Source: Hyphomicrobiales bacterium (lineage in GTDB: Bacteria; Pseudomonadota; Alphaproteobacteria; Rhizobiales; Rhizobiaceae). Taken from it: DNA of 64,000 bases. The notes under the pieces are model-generated. The model was given only the letters and a program-made list of their open reading frames with translations. It was not told the DNA's origin and ran no database searches. The DNA is taken from the NCBI GenBank assembly GCA_900473045.1, contig UCKS01000037.1:1-64000 (forward strand), given 5' to 3'. The position numbers and the translations under genes are program-made. How positions within the stretch are numbered: the stretch's first letter is position 1; every line of letters begins with the position of its first letter. This document shows, piece after piece, positions 25,376 to 34,566 of the stretch.

Positions 25376-26205
25376 TTGACCAACTTCGTTCTGACAGTAT
25401 CGTGCAAATCCACCCGCGGCATCGTCGCGGCGATCACCGGTTATCTGGCCGACGAAGGCTGTTACATCACCGACAGCTCGCAGTTCGACGACATGGAAAC
25501 CGGCCTGTTCTTCATGCGCCTGACCTTCATCAGCCAGGAAGGTGCGACGCTCGACAAGCTGAAGGCCGGCTTTGAGGCGGTAAAGACGCGCTTTGGCATG
25601 GAGGCCGATATCCTTGATTCAGAGCACCGGATGAAGGTGCTGCTGATGGTGTCGCGCTTCGGCCATTGCTTGAACGACCTGCTCTACCGCTGGAAGATCG
25701 GCGCGCTGCCGATCGAGATCGTCGGCGTCGTCTCCAACCAGTGACCAAGGCCAACAAGCCGCAGGCCGAAGCGCGGATCATGGACGTGGTCGAGCAGACC
25801 GGCACCGAACTGATCGTGCTTGCCCGCTACATGCAGATCCTGTCGGACCAGATGTGCCAGAAGATGTCGGGCAAGATCATCAACATCCACCACTCGTTCC
25901 TGCCGTCGTTCAAGGGTGCCAATCCCTACAAGCAGGCCTACGAGCGCGGCGTCAAGCTGATCGGCGCGACGGCGCATTACGTTACCGCCGATCTCGACGA
26001 GGGTCCGATCATCGAGCAGGACATTGCCCGCATCACGCATGCACAGTCGGCCGAGGACTACGTCTCGATCGGCCGCGATGTCGAAAGCCAGGTTCTGGCA
26101 CGGGCCGTGCACGCCCATATCCACCACCGCACCTTCATCAACGGCAACCGCACCGTGGTGTTTCCGGCGAGCCCGGGATCCTTTGCGTCAGAGCGGATGG
26201 GGTAA
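25376..26205 (+). pseudogene. purU: Broken formyltetrahydrofolate deformylase
   Basis: PurU hydrolyses 10-formyl-tetrahydrofolate to formate and tetrahydrofolate. The first part (25376-25744) has the ACT domain: 'YVLTVSCKSTRG'-like start, 'DSSQFDDMETGLFFMRLTF', then '[21 protein letters not shown]'. It stops at 'IVGVVSNQ'. The rest continues in another frame from about 25744 ('[21 protein letters not shown]', '[11 protein letters not shown]', '[21 protein letters not shown]') to a normal C-terminus. Family members have about 17-18 residues more between the two parts, so a small internal deletion shifted the frame. The apparent start is TTG, where an ATG is usual. Formate release would suit C1 disposal from O-demethylation, but this copy should be inactive. 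Confidence 0.8.
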
Positions 26206-26734
26206 GAACAAGTTCCCGCAACGAGTAGCAATGGTAAATGATTGGAGTTCGGGATTGACCGTCAGCAGAACTCGCTGTGATGATTCACGAGGTTCACGCT
26301 GTTGAAATTGTGCAAAGACCATCTTCCACGGCCACGCCTCCGACCATGGGTGCGGAAGAGGTAAAGAACAGGAGTGCGTTTGTTGGTGTGGTCGCGGACT
26401 ACCAACCTACGGTGTTAGTGATTGCGGTTGTGCATCAGAGTCTCGCTGCCTAAAGGCTTCCACCAGCGAACCGCTGTTGTGATTGAAACCACTCATTTCA
26501 TATCCCGGCGGATTCGCCGTCCTTCTCTCACAGGTCTTATGGAACATATGCCGCGATCCCACCGATCTCTTGTGAGTGAACCAGATACTTCTACTCCGAC
26601 AAAGATCTGTTGATGCAGATCAATTTCTTGCTTGTTTTGGCCGCAGGCCCAAAACACTTTTTGGCCGCCCTTATTTTAGGGTTACGGAGACGGGAGCCTG
26701 CCGCTCCCAGCGGGTCGCCGTGGACCGCGTGGCA
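26206..26734. other. Intergenic region, nothing recognised
   Basis: About 530 bases between two broken genes. Open frames have no family pattern. It probably represents eroded coding sequence or a rearrangement scar. Confidence 0.35.
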
Positions 26735-27802
26735 TCAGGGCACGTTGCGATCTATGATCAGAGCTGCGCGATAAGGCGGTTCTCCGTACCAGGCCATGCG
26801 CTCGAACATGGCGTGACGTATCGGCAGATCGACGACATCGGCGGCGCTCTCGAGTGCATCGGCTTCGAACCATGGGTCGTCGACGAGGAAATGATCTTCA
26901 CTTACCGCATGCGCCACAATCCAATGCGGTGCCGTCCGGCCATGGGTCTCCATTTGATCGATCAGAACTACGGCGATAGAACCGGCAGTAACAGCGTCCC
27001 GCAGTTCGGGGATGGTAAAGGCGCGGTCCTAAACCGTGATACCGGCGGCGAGAACACGGCTCTTGAAGTCGGCCTCGACGAACTTCATCAGATCACGCTT
27101 GGGTTGCGTGTTGCCGCGATCGATCAGGATCGCCTCGGGCGTGCTCATGAACACCTTCACCGGATAATTGCGCGATGCCGCCGCAAGAGCCAGCCCGTAG
27201 GGATCGCAACCGCCGGGGCCATCCATCGACACCACCGTCGTCGCTTCCCGCCACATCGCTAGTTCCAGAAGACGATCCATGCCGGCAGAAGGGTTGAGGC
27301 CGGCAAATGCCATCATCAGCGAGGCAGACCCGCAAGTGAAACCGGTCGTTTGAGCATAAATCGGCGTCGTCGAATTCGCAGTGGCCTCGTTATTCCTCAA
27401 CCGGCGCTCGGAATATGTCGCGCCTGGCCGCACGGCAGCAATGCCTGTAAACGCCCTCAAGCTTGCGGGGATATCTTTTTCGCTTGTGTCCGCGGCAATG
27501 CGCCAGGTCAGAATATCGCTGTCGAGTGACAACTGCCCCAATACCGATACCAGTTCCCGGCCGACAGCGTTGGTGTCGATCTCGTCGGCATCGATCCAGA
27601 AATAGGCGATCCGCAGCATCGTGGTTGTGCGCCGCCGGCGCCCGACGAGCAAACCGACAATGGCGCCGCCCCGGCACGCAAAGAAAACGACGCGGCCCCG
27701 CGCCGACTGGATTGCCGTCAGGTACTCCGACACTTCCGTCGGCAGTCCTTGCGGTATTTCCTCGCCATCGAGAAGCTGCGTGACGTTGATGGTTTCATCC
27801 AT
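26735..27802 (-). pseudogene. GNAT/peptidase C39-like protein gene interrupted by an in-frame TAG
   Basis: From the ATG at 27802 the product begins with a short acetyltransferase-like part ('VVFFACRGGAIVGLLVGRRRR', 'LRIAYFWIDADEID') and continues as the Peptidase_C39_like (DUF3335) module: 'TPIYAQTTGFTCGSASLMMAF' contains the Cys-Gly-Ser nucleophile region. A TAG at 27029-27031 interrupts 'AAGITV'; in the same frame the protein resumes 'DRAFTIPELRDAV' and includes 'HWIVAHAVSEDHFLVDDPW' with the His/Asp of the fold, ending at 26735. The total of about 355 residues fits the family. This is one nonsense change, not a frameshift. In the family a RimK-like ligase often lies alongside; none is seen here. 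Confidence 0.7.
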
Positions 27803-27906
27803 GTTAGATCGCCTGCCGTCGAAGCGCCTGCAGTCTTCCCATCTCCAAAGATCTCCCAACGTCTGGTCAACCGCCAGATCCCACATTTCGCCCGACGCCC
27901 GGTTAA

Positions 27907-28212
27907 CGTTACAGTGCCCCAAGGACTGGAGACAGTTTTGCATCCCAGCCTAACAAGAGCGGTGCTGGCCTCTCTGCCACTGAAGAGGTCCGTCGTCTCA
28001 CCGCCTATGTCGCCTATCTCACCGAGAAAGTCGCGGAGGTTCAAAAGCCACAGAATTCATTATCAGTGAAGCTGTCCAACTCTCTAGGTACAATTGTTGG
28101 CATGACAATGATGGCCGGGCTTGTCGCAGGGGTGAGTTTGATGGCGCGGGGGCTTGTCGAGTTCTTCTCGCTGACTGACAACGCCCTGCAACGCCGGCAG
28201 CGGTATATCTGA
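27907..28212 (+). pseudogene. Remnant or non-canonically started small membrane protein
   Basis: A plus-strand frame open from 27907 reads '...SGAGLSATEEVRRLTAYVA', 'YLTEKVAEVQKPQNSLSVKL' and a membrane helix 'GMTMMAGLVAGVSLMARGLV', ending 'RRQRYI'. It looks like a genuine coiled-coil plus single-helix protein, yet no ATG, GTG or TTG precedes the conserved-looking part in frame (first GTG at 28066). Either the start was lost or the gene is truncated. It lies divergent from the C39-like pseudogene. Confidence 0.35.
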
Positions 28213-28641
28213 CCGGCCTATAGCGCCCAGGGATCATCACAAAAACACCAGAACCTCATCTGCTAACCCGTATGACATCGTGCCCCGCTTCCTTGGCCGC
28301 TGGCAGCAGAGTAATCTCATGATGCTGCGCGAATCCGTCGCGCGCATCCAAGTACTGCATCCCCGAACGAAAGCAAAAAGTAAATTCTCCGGAATATATT
28401 GGATTTGATATATTGACAGCGGTCAAAATTGCTCGTGTAGTCAATAATCACGGCATTGGGTTTACTGAAGTCGGGGGGGGGCAGGAATGAAATTTCCCCA
28501 ATTCCGTTTTGCGTTTTCACAGCTACGGTTGAACTTACCCCATTCATTGATATGGCTGTCGAGGCATAGCATCGCAGACATACTTAAACAATTTCAGCCG
28601 ACGGCCGCGGTTGCTACGGTGCTTCTAAAAGGGAGTTTCGC
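28213..28641. other. Intergenic control region of the second two-component operon
   Basis: No gene. It contains an AT-rich imperfect inverted repeat, AATATAT (28393-28399) and ATATATT (28408-28414), followed by TTGACA, and a run of nine G near 28473. Either may relate to promoter function for the kinase operon; neither has been tied to a regulator. Confidence 0.35.
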
Positions 28642-30345
28642 ATGGCAAGTCTGGATTTTGGCCTAGTTGCCCAATTAAAGCGTGCCGGGTTTGGCGTCGA
28701 TCCCATGAACCCGGTCGGCAAATCGACCAGAAATTTTCTGCTGGCAGCGAATCCCGAATGGCTAATCAGTGTCGGCCGCCTCGTCACTGCGCTGTTCGCG
28801 GTTCTGGCCGTCTATCTCGATCCAACCCAACCCGCAGCATTTCTGGATGAATTGCAGGTGACCCTTGGCCTTTATGCCGTCTTTTCCATATTGCTGGTCC
28901 TCTTTCCGTTGCGCAAATCCCTCGACAGCCCGGTCCACCTCATCGTACACATCGTCGATGCTGCGGTAGTTGGCTGGCTGGCTCTTTTGACAAACGAACT
29001 GACCAGCCCGTTTTTTTCCTTCCTGCCGTTCATCCCGCTGGCGATGACCATGCGCTGGGGTTTGAGGGGAGCGGTACTCAGCGCGCTCATTCTGCAAACC
29101 GTTCTTATCATCGTCGGTCTGCCTGATCTGGAGGACGGTGATTCCGAACTCAACGTGTTCATCATGCGTTCGACCTATTTCATGGTAGCGGCCGTGATGC
29201 TCGGCTATTTTGGCGTTTATCGCGAGCACCACCGCCAGCGTCTGACGCAGCTTGCCGACTGGCCGTTCGATGCCATTACAGGCGATCGCGCGTCATGGCT
29301 GGGCGGCCTTTTCGAACACGCGGCCGAAGTGCTGGGGGCTCCGAGCTTGATGGTCGTCTGGCGAGATCAAGAGGAGGACATTGGCACTGTCGCCTATTGG
29401 CTGAAAGGAAATTTGCGGCTGATTGACATTCAGGACACGGCTTTCTGGGAACAGCATGACCCGGAGCCGTTGCCCGATCCCGCCAGCGGGGGTGTATCCG
29501 CTGTCAGCGCGGAAGAAGTTGCTGCCATTCTATGTGATTTGCCGGAGCTGGCGGGGGAAGTTCGCAAACCGCATACATATATATGCTCCGCGGTGTTCTC
29601 CAGCATCCGGTATCGAGGAAGGGTTTTTGTCATCGATCCGGCCTGCCGTCCCGACGAATGCAGTTCGCTCACCGAAATCATCGCGATGAGGTTCAGATCG
29701 GAACTTGAGCGCCTAGCGCTGATGCAGCAAACAACCGAAGCGGCGCGATCAGAAGAACGCGTGCGGCTCGCGCGCGACCTGCATGACAGCATCCTACAGG
29801 ATCTTACCGCGGCGAGCTTGAAGCTGAAACTCATCACCAAATCTGTTCCTGACAAAATCAGAGCGAATGTGGTCGATGTCAATACGCTTGTCTTCGAGCT
29901 GCAACAGCGGATTCGGATTTATGTCGAGGACCAGCGATCTGTCGGCAAATATGGCGAAGCGCCGCTGTACCAGACGCTGCCGGGTTTGATCAAGCTTTTG
30001 CAGCAGCAATGGGATTGCCAGATCGAGATTTCCCTTGTCCCCCCGAACATGGACGTTCCTCAATCGATGCTGCATGAAATCATGCAGCTTGTGTCGGAGG
30101 CCACGGCCAACGCTGTCCGCCACGGCACAGCGACGCAAGTGCGGATTAAGCTCGTTCGAGGCGATGGCGAACTGGAACTCGAAATCTCCGACAACGGCTC
30201 GGGGATCGGAAATGATGTCGAACCGAAACGGCCCCTGTCGCTGTCCGCGCGCGTCAATGAACTCAAGGGTAAGCTGACGTTCCGACGCGCCTCGCCCGGA
30301 CTGAGCATACGCATTGCATTGCCTTTGAAACTGGAAGTCCGCTGA
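28642..30345 (+). CDS. NarL-type sensor histidine kinase with multi-helix membrane domain
   Basis: A 567-residue kinase. Residues about 38-190 form about six hydrophobic helices ('WLISVGRLVTALFAVLAVYL', 'LIVHIVDAAVVGWLALL', 'YFMVAAVMLGYFGVY'), with little periplasmic sequence, suggesting sensing within or near the membrane. A cytoplasmic GAF-like region (about 205-365) follows. The HisKA_3 domain has 'RLARDLHDSILQDLTAAS' (His near residue 381), and the HATPase has 'MQLVSEATANAVRHG' and 'EISDNGSGIG'. Its stop overlaps the regulator start (TGATG). A flippase-like membrane gene follows in the same unit, so envelope lipid status is a plausible cue. Confidence 0.85.
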   Translation: MASLDFGLVAQLKRAGFGVDPMNPVGKSTRNFLLAANPEWLISVGRLVTALFAVLAVYLDPTQPAAFLDELQVTLGLYAVFSILLVLFPLRKSLDSPVHLIVHIVDAAVVGWLALLTNELTSPFFSFLPFIPLAMTMRWGLRGAVLSALILQTVLIIVGLPDLEDGDSELNVFIMRSTYFMVAAVMLGYFGVYREHHRQRLTQLADWPFDAITGDRASWLGGLFEHAAEVLGAPSLMVVWRDQEEDIGTVAYWLKGNLRLIDIQDTAFWEQHDPEPLPDPASGGVSAVSAEEVAAILCDLPELAGEVRKPHTYICSAVFSSIRYRGRVFVIDPACRPDECSSLTEIIAMRFRSELERLALMQQTTEAARSEERVRLARDLHDSILQDLTAASLKLKLITKSVPDKIRANVVDVNTLVFELQQRIRIYVEDQRSVGKYGEAPLYQTLPGLIKLLQQQWDCQIEISLVPPNMDVPQSMLHEIMQLVSEATANAVRHGTATQVRIKLVRGDGELELEISDNGSGIGNDVEPKRPLSLSARVNELKGKLTFRRASPGLSIRIALPLKLEVR

Positions 30346-30980
30346 TGTATTCCGTGGTGCTCGCCGACGATCACCCTTTGCTGCTCCGTGGATTGCAGGG
30401 TCTCTTAAATGCGGCCCCGGATTTTAAAGTTCTGGCGGCGACGGCGAGCGGGGCGCAGGCGCTGTCGCTCATTTGCGATCTCCGGCCCGATTTGGCCGTG
30501 CTCGACGTTTCCATGCCGGATGTCGGTGGACTGGATATTCAGCGGACCATCTTTGCAGAGCGGCGGCCAGTAAAGGTAATCTTCCTCGCCGCGACGCTGA
30601 CGGGCCGCCAGATCGCAGACGCAATATCCATCGGAGCATGGGGCATCCTCTTGAAGGAATATGCCCCCGAAGCACTTCTGGACTGCATGCGGCAGGTCGC
30701 AGGTGGAGCGAAATGGCTGCCCCCGGAGCTCGTGGCGAGAGCCACCAGCGCGGGGCCGTCCGATGGTCCTCAAAAACTCAACCAGCTGACCACACGCGAA
30801 CGCGAGGTTGCGGTGTTGATCTGCGGAGGATTGTCCAACAGGGCGATTGCACAGAAACTGGGAACGACTGAAGGAACGATCAGCATCCATCTGCACAATA
30901 TCTACCGGAAGCTGGAGATCACCAATCGAACAACGCTTGCCGCGCTCCATGTGCAATATACGGCCACCCAAAATGGTTGA
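30345..30980 (+). CDS. NarL/LuxR-family response regulator
   Basis: A 211-residue regulator. Receiver: 'VVLADDHPLLLRG', phospho-acceptor Asp near residue 54 ('LAVLDVSMPDVGG') and Lys in 'ILLKEYAPE'; the usual Thr/Ser position reads 'IFLAATLTG'. Output: 'LTTREREVAVLICGGLSNRAI' then 'EGTISIHLHNIYRKLEI', a standard LuxR helix-turn-helix. It is coupled to the kinase upstream by a one-base overlap and to the membrane protein downstream by an 8-base overlap. Likely targets are the adjacent membrane gene or the convergent operon. Confidence 0.9.
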   Translation: MYSVVLADDHPLLLRGLQGLLNAAPDFKVLAATASGAQALSLICDLRPDLAVLDVSMPDVGGLDIQRTIFAERRPVKVIFLAATLTGRQIADAISIGAWGILLKEYAPEALLDCMRQVAGGAKWLPPELVARATSAGPSDGPQKLNQLTTREREVAVLICGGLSNRAIAQKLGTTEGTISIHLHNIYRKLEITNRTTLAALHVQYTATQNG

Positions 30981-31998
30981 TCAAACCGATGTAACAAGGG
31001 GCTGCGTCGCCAGAATTTCTCGGGTCGGCCTGGGGTTGATCGTCGGGGGGACGTTTGTCTATCTTGCCATGCGCAACGTCAGCTTCGGCGAAGTCGGCTC
31101 CCTGCTTAGCGGGGCGACCGTCGCGCCGCTCTTGTTCGCCATCCTCGCCTTTGTGGTGGACTTCCTCCTGAGGGCAGTCCGGTTCTGGATGATGCTTCAG
31201 TCCACAAGTGGCCGCCACTTTCCGTTGCGACTGACAATCGGCCCCTTTGTCGCCAGTTTCGGCATGAGCGATGTCCTACCCTTGCGGGTGGGCGATGGCT
31301 TTCGGATTTTGTGGTTCAGCCGTCAGTTCGCCATTCCGGCGGGGACAGTCATCGGCACCATGATCGTTGAACGTATCCTCGATCTCGTCACCATCGTCCT
31401 TTTGGGCGGCATCGCACTTGCGCTGGTGGGCGTGGCGGCTCCACCCCCGCTGGTGTGGAACTTCCAGCTTTTGCTCGTCATCGCGCTTGCCTGCGGTTTG
31501 GCGGTGCTGTTTGTCCCGGCATTGCTATATCGCGTCCTCGAAATACTATTCCACCGAATAAGATTCGGCCCGATCGTCATGTTGATCACTGCGTTACGCT
31601 CTGCAGCGCAAGCAGTCACGCAAATCAGCTCTTGGCGCAGGCTCACCCTGCTGACGGTCATGTCCCTTGCCTTGTGGCTTTTGGAAAGTGTCGTCTTTCT
31701 CGGAGTGTGGTTGAGCCTCGGCGGATCAATCGATGCCTTGCTGAAACCGTTCATCGCCTTTGCTTTCAGCACACTTGGGACGCTGGTACCCAGTCTTCCC
31801 GGACATTTCGGCCCGTTTGAATTTTTCGGGCTTCAAGCCTTTGCTCTAGCCGGAGTCGAGACATCGATCGCAGCAGCCGTCGTGTTGCTGGCACACCTCA
31901 TCCTTTGGGCGCCGACTGCGCTTTTTGGTGTCGGCTGGCTATTGTTCGCGGCGGCGCCGGGACCAGATGCTTCGGGAAAGGTTCATACCTCGGTTTGA
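30973..31998 (+). CDS. Flippase-like / LPG-synthase-TM family membrane protein (UPF0104)
   Basis: A 341-residue polytopic membrane protein with about eight helices ('LIVGGTFVYLAMRNVSFGEV', 'LLFAILAFVVDFLLRAVRFWMML', 'LLTVMSLALWLLESVVFLGVW'). The 'FGMSDVLPLRVGDGFRILW' and 'IVERILDLVTIVLL' segments and the final 'GTLVPSLPGHFGPFEFFGLQAFALAG' are characteristic of the lysylphosphatidylglycerol synthase transmembrane/AglD family, which includes lipid or lipid-linked sugar flippases. Start chosen at ATG 30973 overlapping the regulator stop; the longer frame from 30847 runs through the regulator gene. It probably moves a lipid intermediate made by the convergent operon, by inference. Confidence 0.75.
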   Translation: MVDQTDVTRGCVARISRVGLGLIVGGTFVYLAMRNVSFGEVGSLLSGATVAPLLFAILAFVVDFLLRAVRFWMMLQSTSGRHFPLRLTIGPFVASFGMSDVLPLRVGDGFRILWFSRQFAIPAGTVIGTMIVERILDLVTIVLLGGIALALVGVAAPPPLVWNFQLLLVIALACGLAVLFVPALLYRVLEILFHRIRFGPIVMLITALRSAAQAVTQISSWRRLTLLTVMSLALWLLESVVFLGVWLSLGGSIDALLKPFIAFAFSTLGTLVPSLPGHFGPFEFFGLQAFALAGVETSIAAAVVLLAHLILWAPTALFGVGWLLFAAAPGPDASGKVHTSV

Positions 31999-32021
31999 AC
32001 GGACCGGCACTTTTCAGCCAC

Positions 32022-33473
32022 TCAGCGAAATCGGTTTTCGATGGCATGTGTCGCGTTGCGGTGAGCAACCGCCATGACAGTCCCCTGCGGGTTAACAATC
32101 GTCGGTCCACACAAGAGGGACGCGTCGGCGATAAACAGTCCATCCGCGCCGCGCACGCGTCCGAAAGAGTCCGTCGCGCATACGGCCTCGTTTTCCCCCA
32201 TCGGGCACGAAGAAAAGACGTGCACTGAGGTCATGCTGCCGTCTTCCCCGCCAAACATATCTGGAAGATTGCGGACATCGATCATGGAGCGAAGTACCGG
32301 ATAACCCCGGATGCTAGGATAGACAGCGACTGCGCCTGCTGCAAACAGCGCTTCGGCCAGTCGTTTCAACCCATTGGCCAACGTCCTGAGGAGCTGTTCA
32401 CTTTGCCGGACGGTAACCAGAGGATCGCGGAAGAAAGGCAGGTTGCGCACCGTCGCCCGGCCGCTAGCCGCCTGCACATAGTATATCCCCATCCGGCGCC
32501 AATGCTGCTCGATTTCAGCGAAATGGCCGGCATGGTGTGCCATTGCCAGTCCCAGCATGGGCCGTTTGCTGATGGAGCAACCCATGCCGAAATCCGGCTC
32601 GAATTCCCGGATCTGATGAACCGGATCGAGGTCGCCCGGCTTATTTACATCCTCGCCAAACTGCGCAACGACCTTCAGCATCGGGTGGAAATACAGGGAG
32701 TTGCCGATATTTTTTTTCAGACCGGAGCGGCGCAAAAGAGCGGGTGTCTGGACCGCGCCGCAGGCGACGAACACGCGGTCAGCGGAAATCTCTATCTGTT
32801 GTCGCGGTCGGCCATCTGTCGGCGCGTGCTGGGCTTTCACGAACCATTTTCCGCTCGCACGCGTAAGGCGGTTCGCAGTCGTGTCGGCGATCAAGCGGCC
32901 ACCCGCCAGGAGAAATCGAGGAACGAAAGTCTCAGACATTGACTGTTTGCGGCCAGGCGCTCCAATGCCGCCGTATCGATACAACCGCGGTGCCTCGATC
33001 GCCTGCCAACCGAGACGGGCGGCCCCGTCGTAGAGTCGTGTCGATACAAGCGGTTTGTCGCCAGGCAGATATTCGACCTGCGCGGTGCGTTCGCAGGCGA
33101 TGAAGTGGGGCTTCAGTTTGTCGAGAGACAAATCCTCGACCTCGAATTCTGTCTTCCACAGATCGAGTACATACTCTGGTGTCCGGTGATAAAGACCGCG
33201 GTTGACCTCGCTGCCGCCCCCTACACAACGTCCCTCGACATAGGCGATCTTTGACCGGCCGGTGGCGATGCAAATGCCGGCATTTCGATATTTGCGAAGG
33301 ACTTCCTCTCTCGAGAAGTGGGGAACCGACTGAAGCGACAGATTTGGCCCCTCTTCGATCAGGAGCACCGACGCCCCCGCTTCAGCGCATAGCGTTGCGG
33401 TTACTGCACCGCCCGGACCTGACCCTATGACCACGATGTCCGCACTCATCTTTCTGCTAACAGGCTCAGTCAT
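32022..33473 (-). CDS. GMC-family FAD oxidoreductase
   Basis: A 483-residue flavoenzyme. An FAD fold 'IVVIGSGPGGAVTATLCAEAG' lies near the N-terminus, 'CVGGGSEVNRGLYHRTP' is the family signature region, and the C-terminal active-site half has 'VHVFSSCPMG' and 'GADGLFIADASLLCGPTIVNPQG'. The branch is that of long-chain-alcohol or sterol-type oxidases rather than glucose oxidase. The ATG at 33473 overlaps the upstream gene by 8 bases, whereas a longer frame (to 33557) lies inside it. The preceding gene ends with a domain resembling the small N-terminal module of this GMC branch, so the two may form one complex. Substrate may be a lipid-linked sugar alcohol. Confidence 0.8.
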   Translation of the reverse strand: MTEPVSRKMSADIVVIGSGPGGAVTATLCAEAGASVLLIEEGPNLSLQSVPHFSREEVLRKYRNAGICIATGRSKIAYVEGRCVGGGSEVNRGLYHRTPEYVLDLWKTEFEVEDLSLDKLKPHFIACERTAQVEYLPGDKPLVSTRLYDGAARLGWQAIEAPRLYRYGGIGAPGRKQSMSETFVPRFLLAGGRLIADTTANRLTRASGKWFVKAQHAPTDGRPRQQIEISADRVFVACGAVQTPALLRRSGLKKNIGNSLYFHPMLKVVAQFGEDVNKPGDLDPVHQIREFEPDFGMGCSISKRPMLGLAMAHHAGHFAEIEQHWRRMGIYYVQAASGRATVRNLPFFRDPLVTVRQSEQLLRTLANGLKRLAEALFAAGAVAVYPSIRGYPVLRSMIDVRNLPDMFGGEDGSMTSVHVFSSCPMGENEAVCATDSFGRVRGADGLFIADASLLCGPTIVNPQGTVMAVAHRNATHAIENRFR

Positions 33474-34566
33474 GTTCAGGATTTCCTTCACATTCGACAT
33501 CCTGCTCGTAGATTTCGGAATAGACACCAAAAATCGTAAAAGTCCGGTAGAAGGCAATAAGTCCTGACCGGATCTGTAACCGCGAGCTTCGCCAGCGATT
33601 TACCTGATCTTCGCGGCGGTCTGAGCTAAGTCTGTGGAATGGCTTTCCGGTCGCCGGATAGGGCCAGGCATCGAAAACGACCGTCAGGATACGGAACGCC
33701 AAACGCAGGTAGTCAGGCATCCCAGCATGTGTCGCCAGCACATAAGTCACGATGGATTCAACGTTTTCAGACTGCCTCGCCGACGGCAATTCCTGCCGGA
33801 GAAGGATATTCACGATCGCGCGGACGCATTTCTCAAAGCTGGGAAAGGCAAACGTTCCCCCGGTATCCGCTGACTGGACCACCGGCTGAAACAGCGTATC
33901 CTGATAGGATCGGAAGGTTCCGCATCGGGGATCCCGGCGCCTCGATTTTATGATTGCCGGCATGCCTGCACGGTTTGCTGCCGCCCAGTCGCGGTCAAAG
34001 CGGTCACCGATCATCAGTGAGCGGCTTGCTTCGAAACCCGTGGCGTTGAGTATCTTGTAGAGGCCAGCCGGGTCAGGCTTCAGCCTTTGCACATCGCCGT
34101 CGGTCGCACTGACCACCAGATCCGCCTTCAGCGACAGGGCCTCGAGCTTTGCGGCGGCGGAATAATCCGAAAACACTGCAATCGTCCGGCCCGAGCGGTG
34201 GAGGGCGTCGAAAAGCGCTTCGATCCCCGAATAGCGGCAAGCCCTGAGATAGATGAGCGGACGTTGTTCGATCCATTCATCGACAACCTCACGAACCTCG
34301 ACCACGGAACAGCCGCATCGCATCGCCGTGTCTTCAAACTGGCGATTCATGAAATCTACCAATGCACCTTCGGCCAATGTTTCCCGGCATTGCCGGTATA
34401 TTCTCAGTACATTTAGAGTTTTGAGGCTTCTCGTCTTCACGGAGACATGCAGCAAATTCAGCGCCATGCATGTCCTTAGTCGCCTTTGATTATAGAGGGT
34501 GCCGTCAAGGTCAAAGATGACGAGATCGATGTCGTTCCAGAAGACGGGTTGGCTGTGCTGCTTCAT
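33466..34566 (-). CDS. HAD hydrolase fused to a GMC-partner-like C-terminal domain
   Basis: A 366-residue two-part protein. Residues about 14-225 are a HAD phosphatase: nucleophile motif 'VIFDLDGTLYN', 'VFSDYSAAAKL', Lys in 'RLKPDPAG' and 'MIGDRFDRDWAAAN'. Residues about 265-366 ('MPDYLRLAFRILTVVFDAWP', 'HRLSSDRREDQVNRW', 'GLIAFYRTFTIFGVYS') resemble the helical cap that precedes FAD domains in long-chain alcohol oxidase-type GMC enzymes or acts as a separate small subunit. The next gene is such a GMC enzyme lacking that cap. Phosphatase plus oxidase coupling is the inference. It overlaps UbiA by ATGA. Confidence 0.7.
   Translation of the reverse strand: MKQHSQPVFWNDIDLVIFDLDGTLYNQRRLRTCMALNLLHVSVKTRSLKTLNVLRIYRQCRETLAEGALVDFMNRQFEDTAMRCGCSVVEVREVVDEWIEQRPLIYLRACRYSGIEALFDALHRSGRTIAVFSDYSAAAKLEALSLKADLVVSATDGDVQRLKPDPAGLYKILNATGFEASRSLMIGDRFDRDWAAANRAGMPAIIKSRRRDPRCGTFRSYQDTLFQPVVQSADTGGTFAFPSFEKCVRAIVNILLRQELPSARQSENVESIVTYVLATHAGMPDYLRLAFRILTVVFDAWPYPATGKPFHRLSSDRREDQVNRWRSSRLQIRSGLIAFYRTFTIFGVYSEIYEQDVECEGNPEHD

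Noticed and set aside
28473-28481. Run of nine G before the kinase operon, considered as a phase-variable tract
   Set aside because: No open frame or promoter spacing depends on it in an obvious way; without population data it is only a homopolymer.
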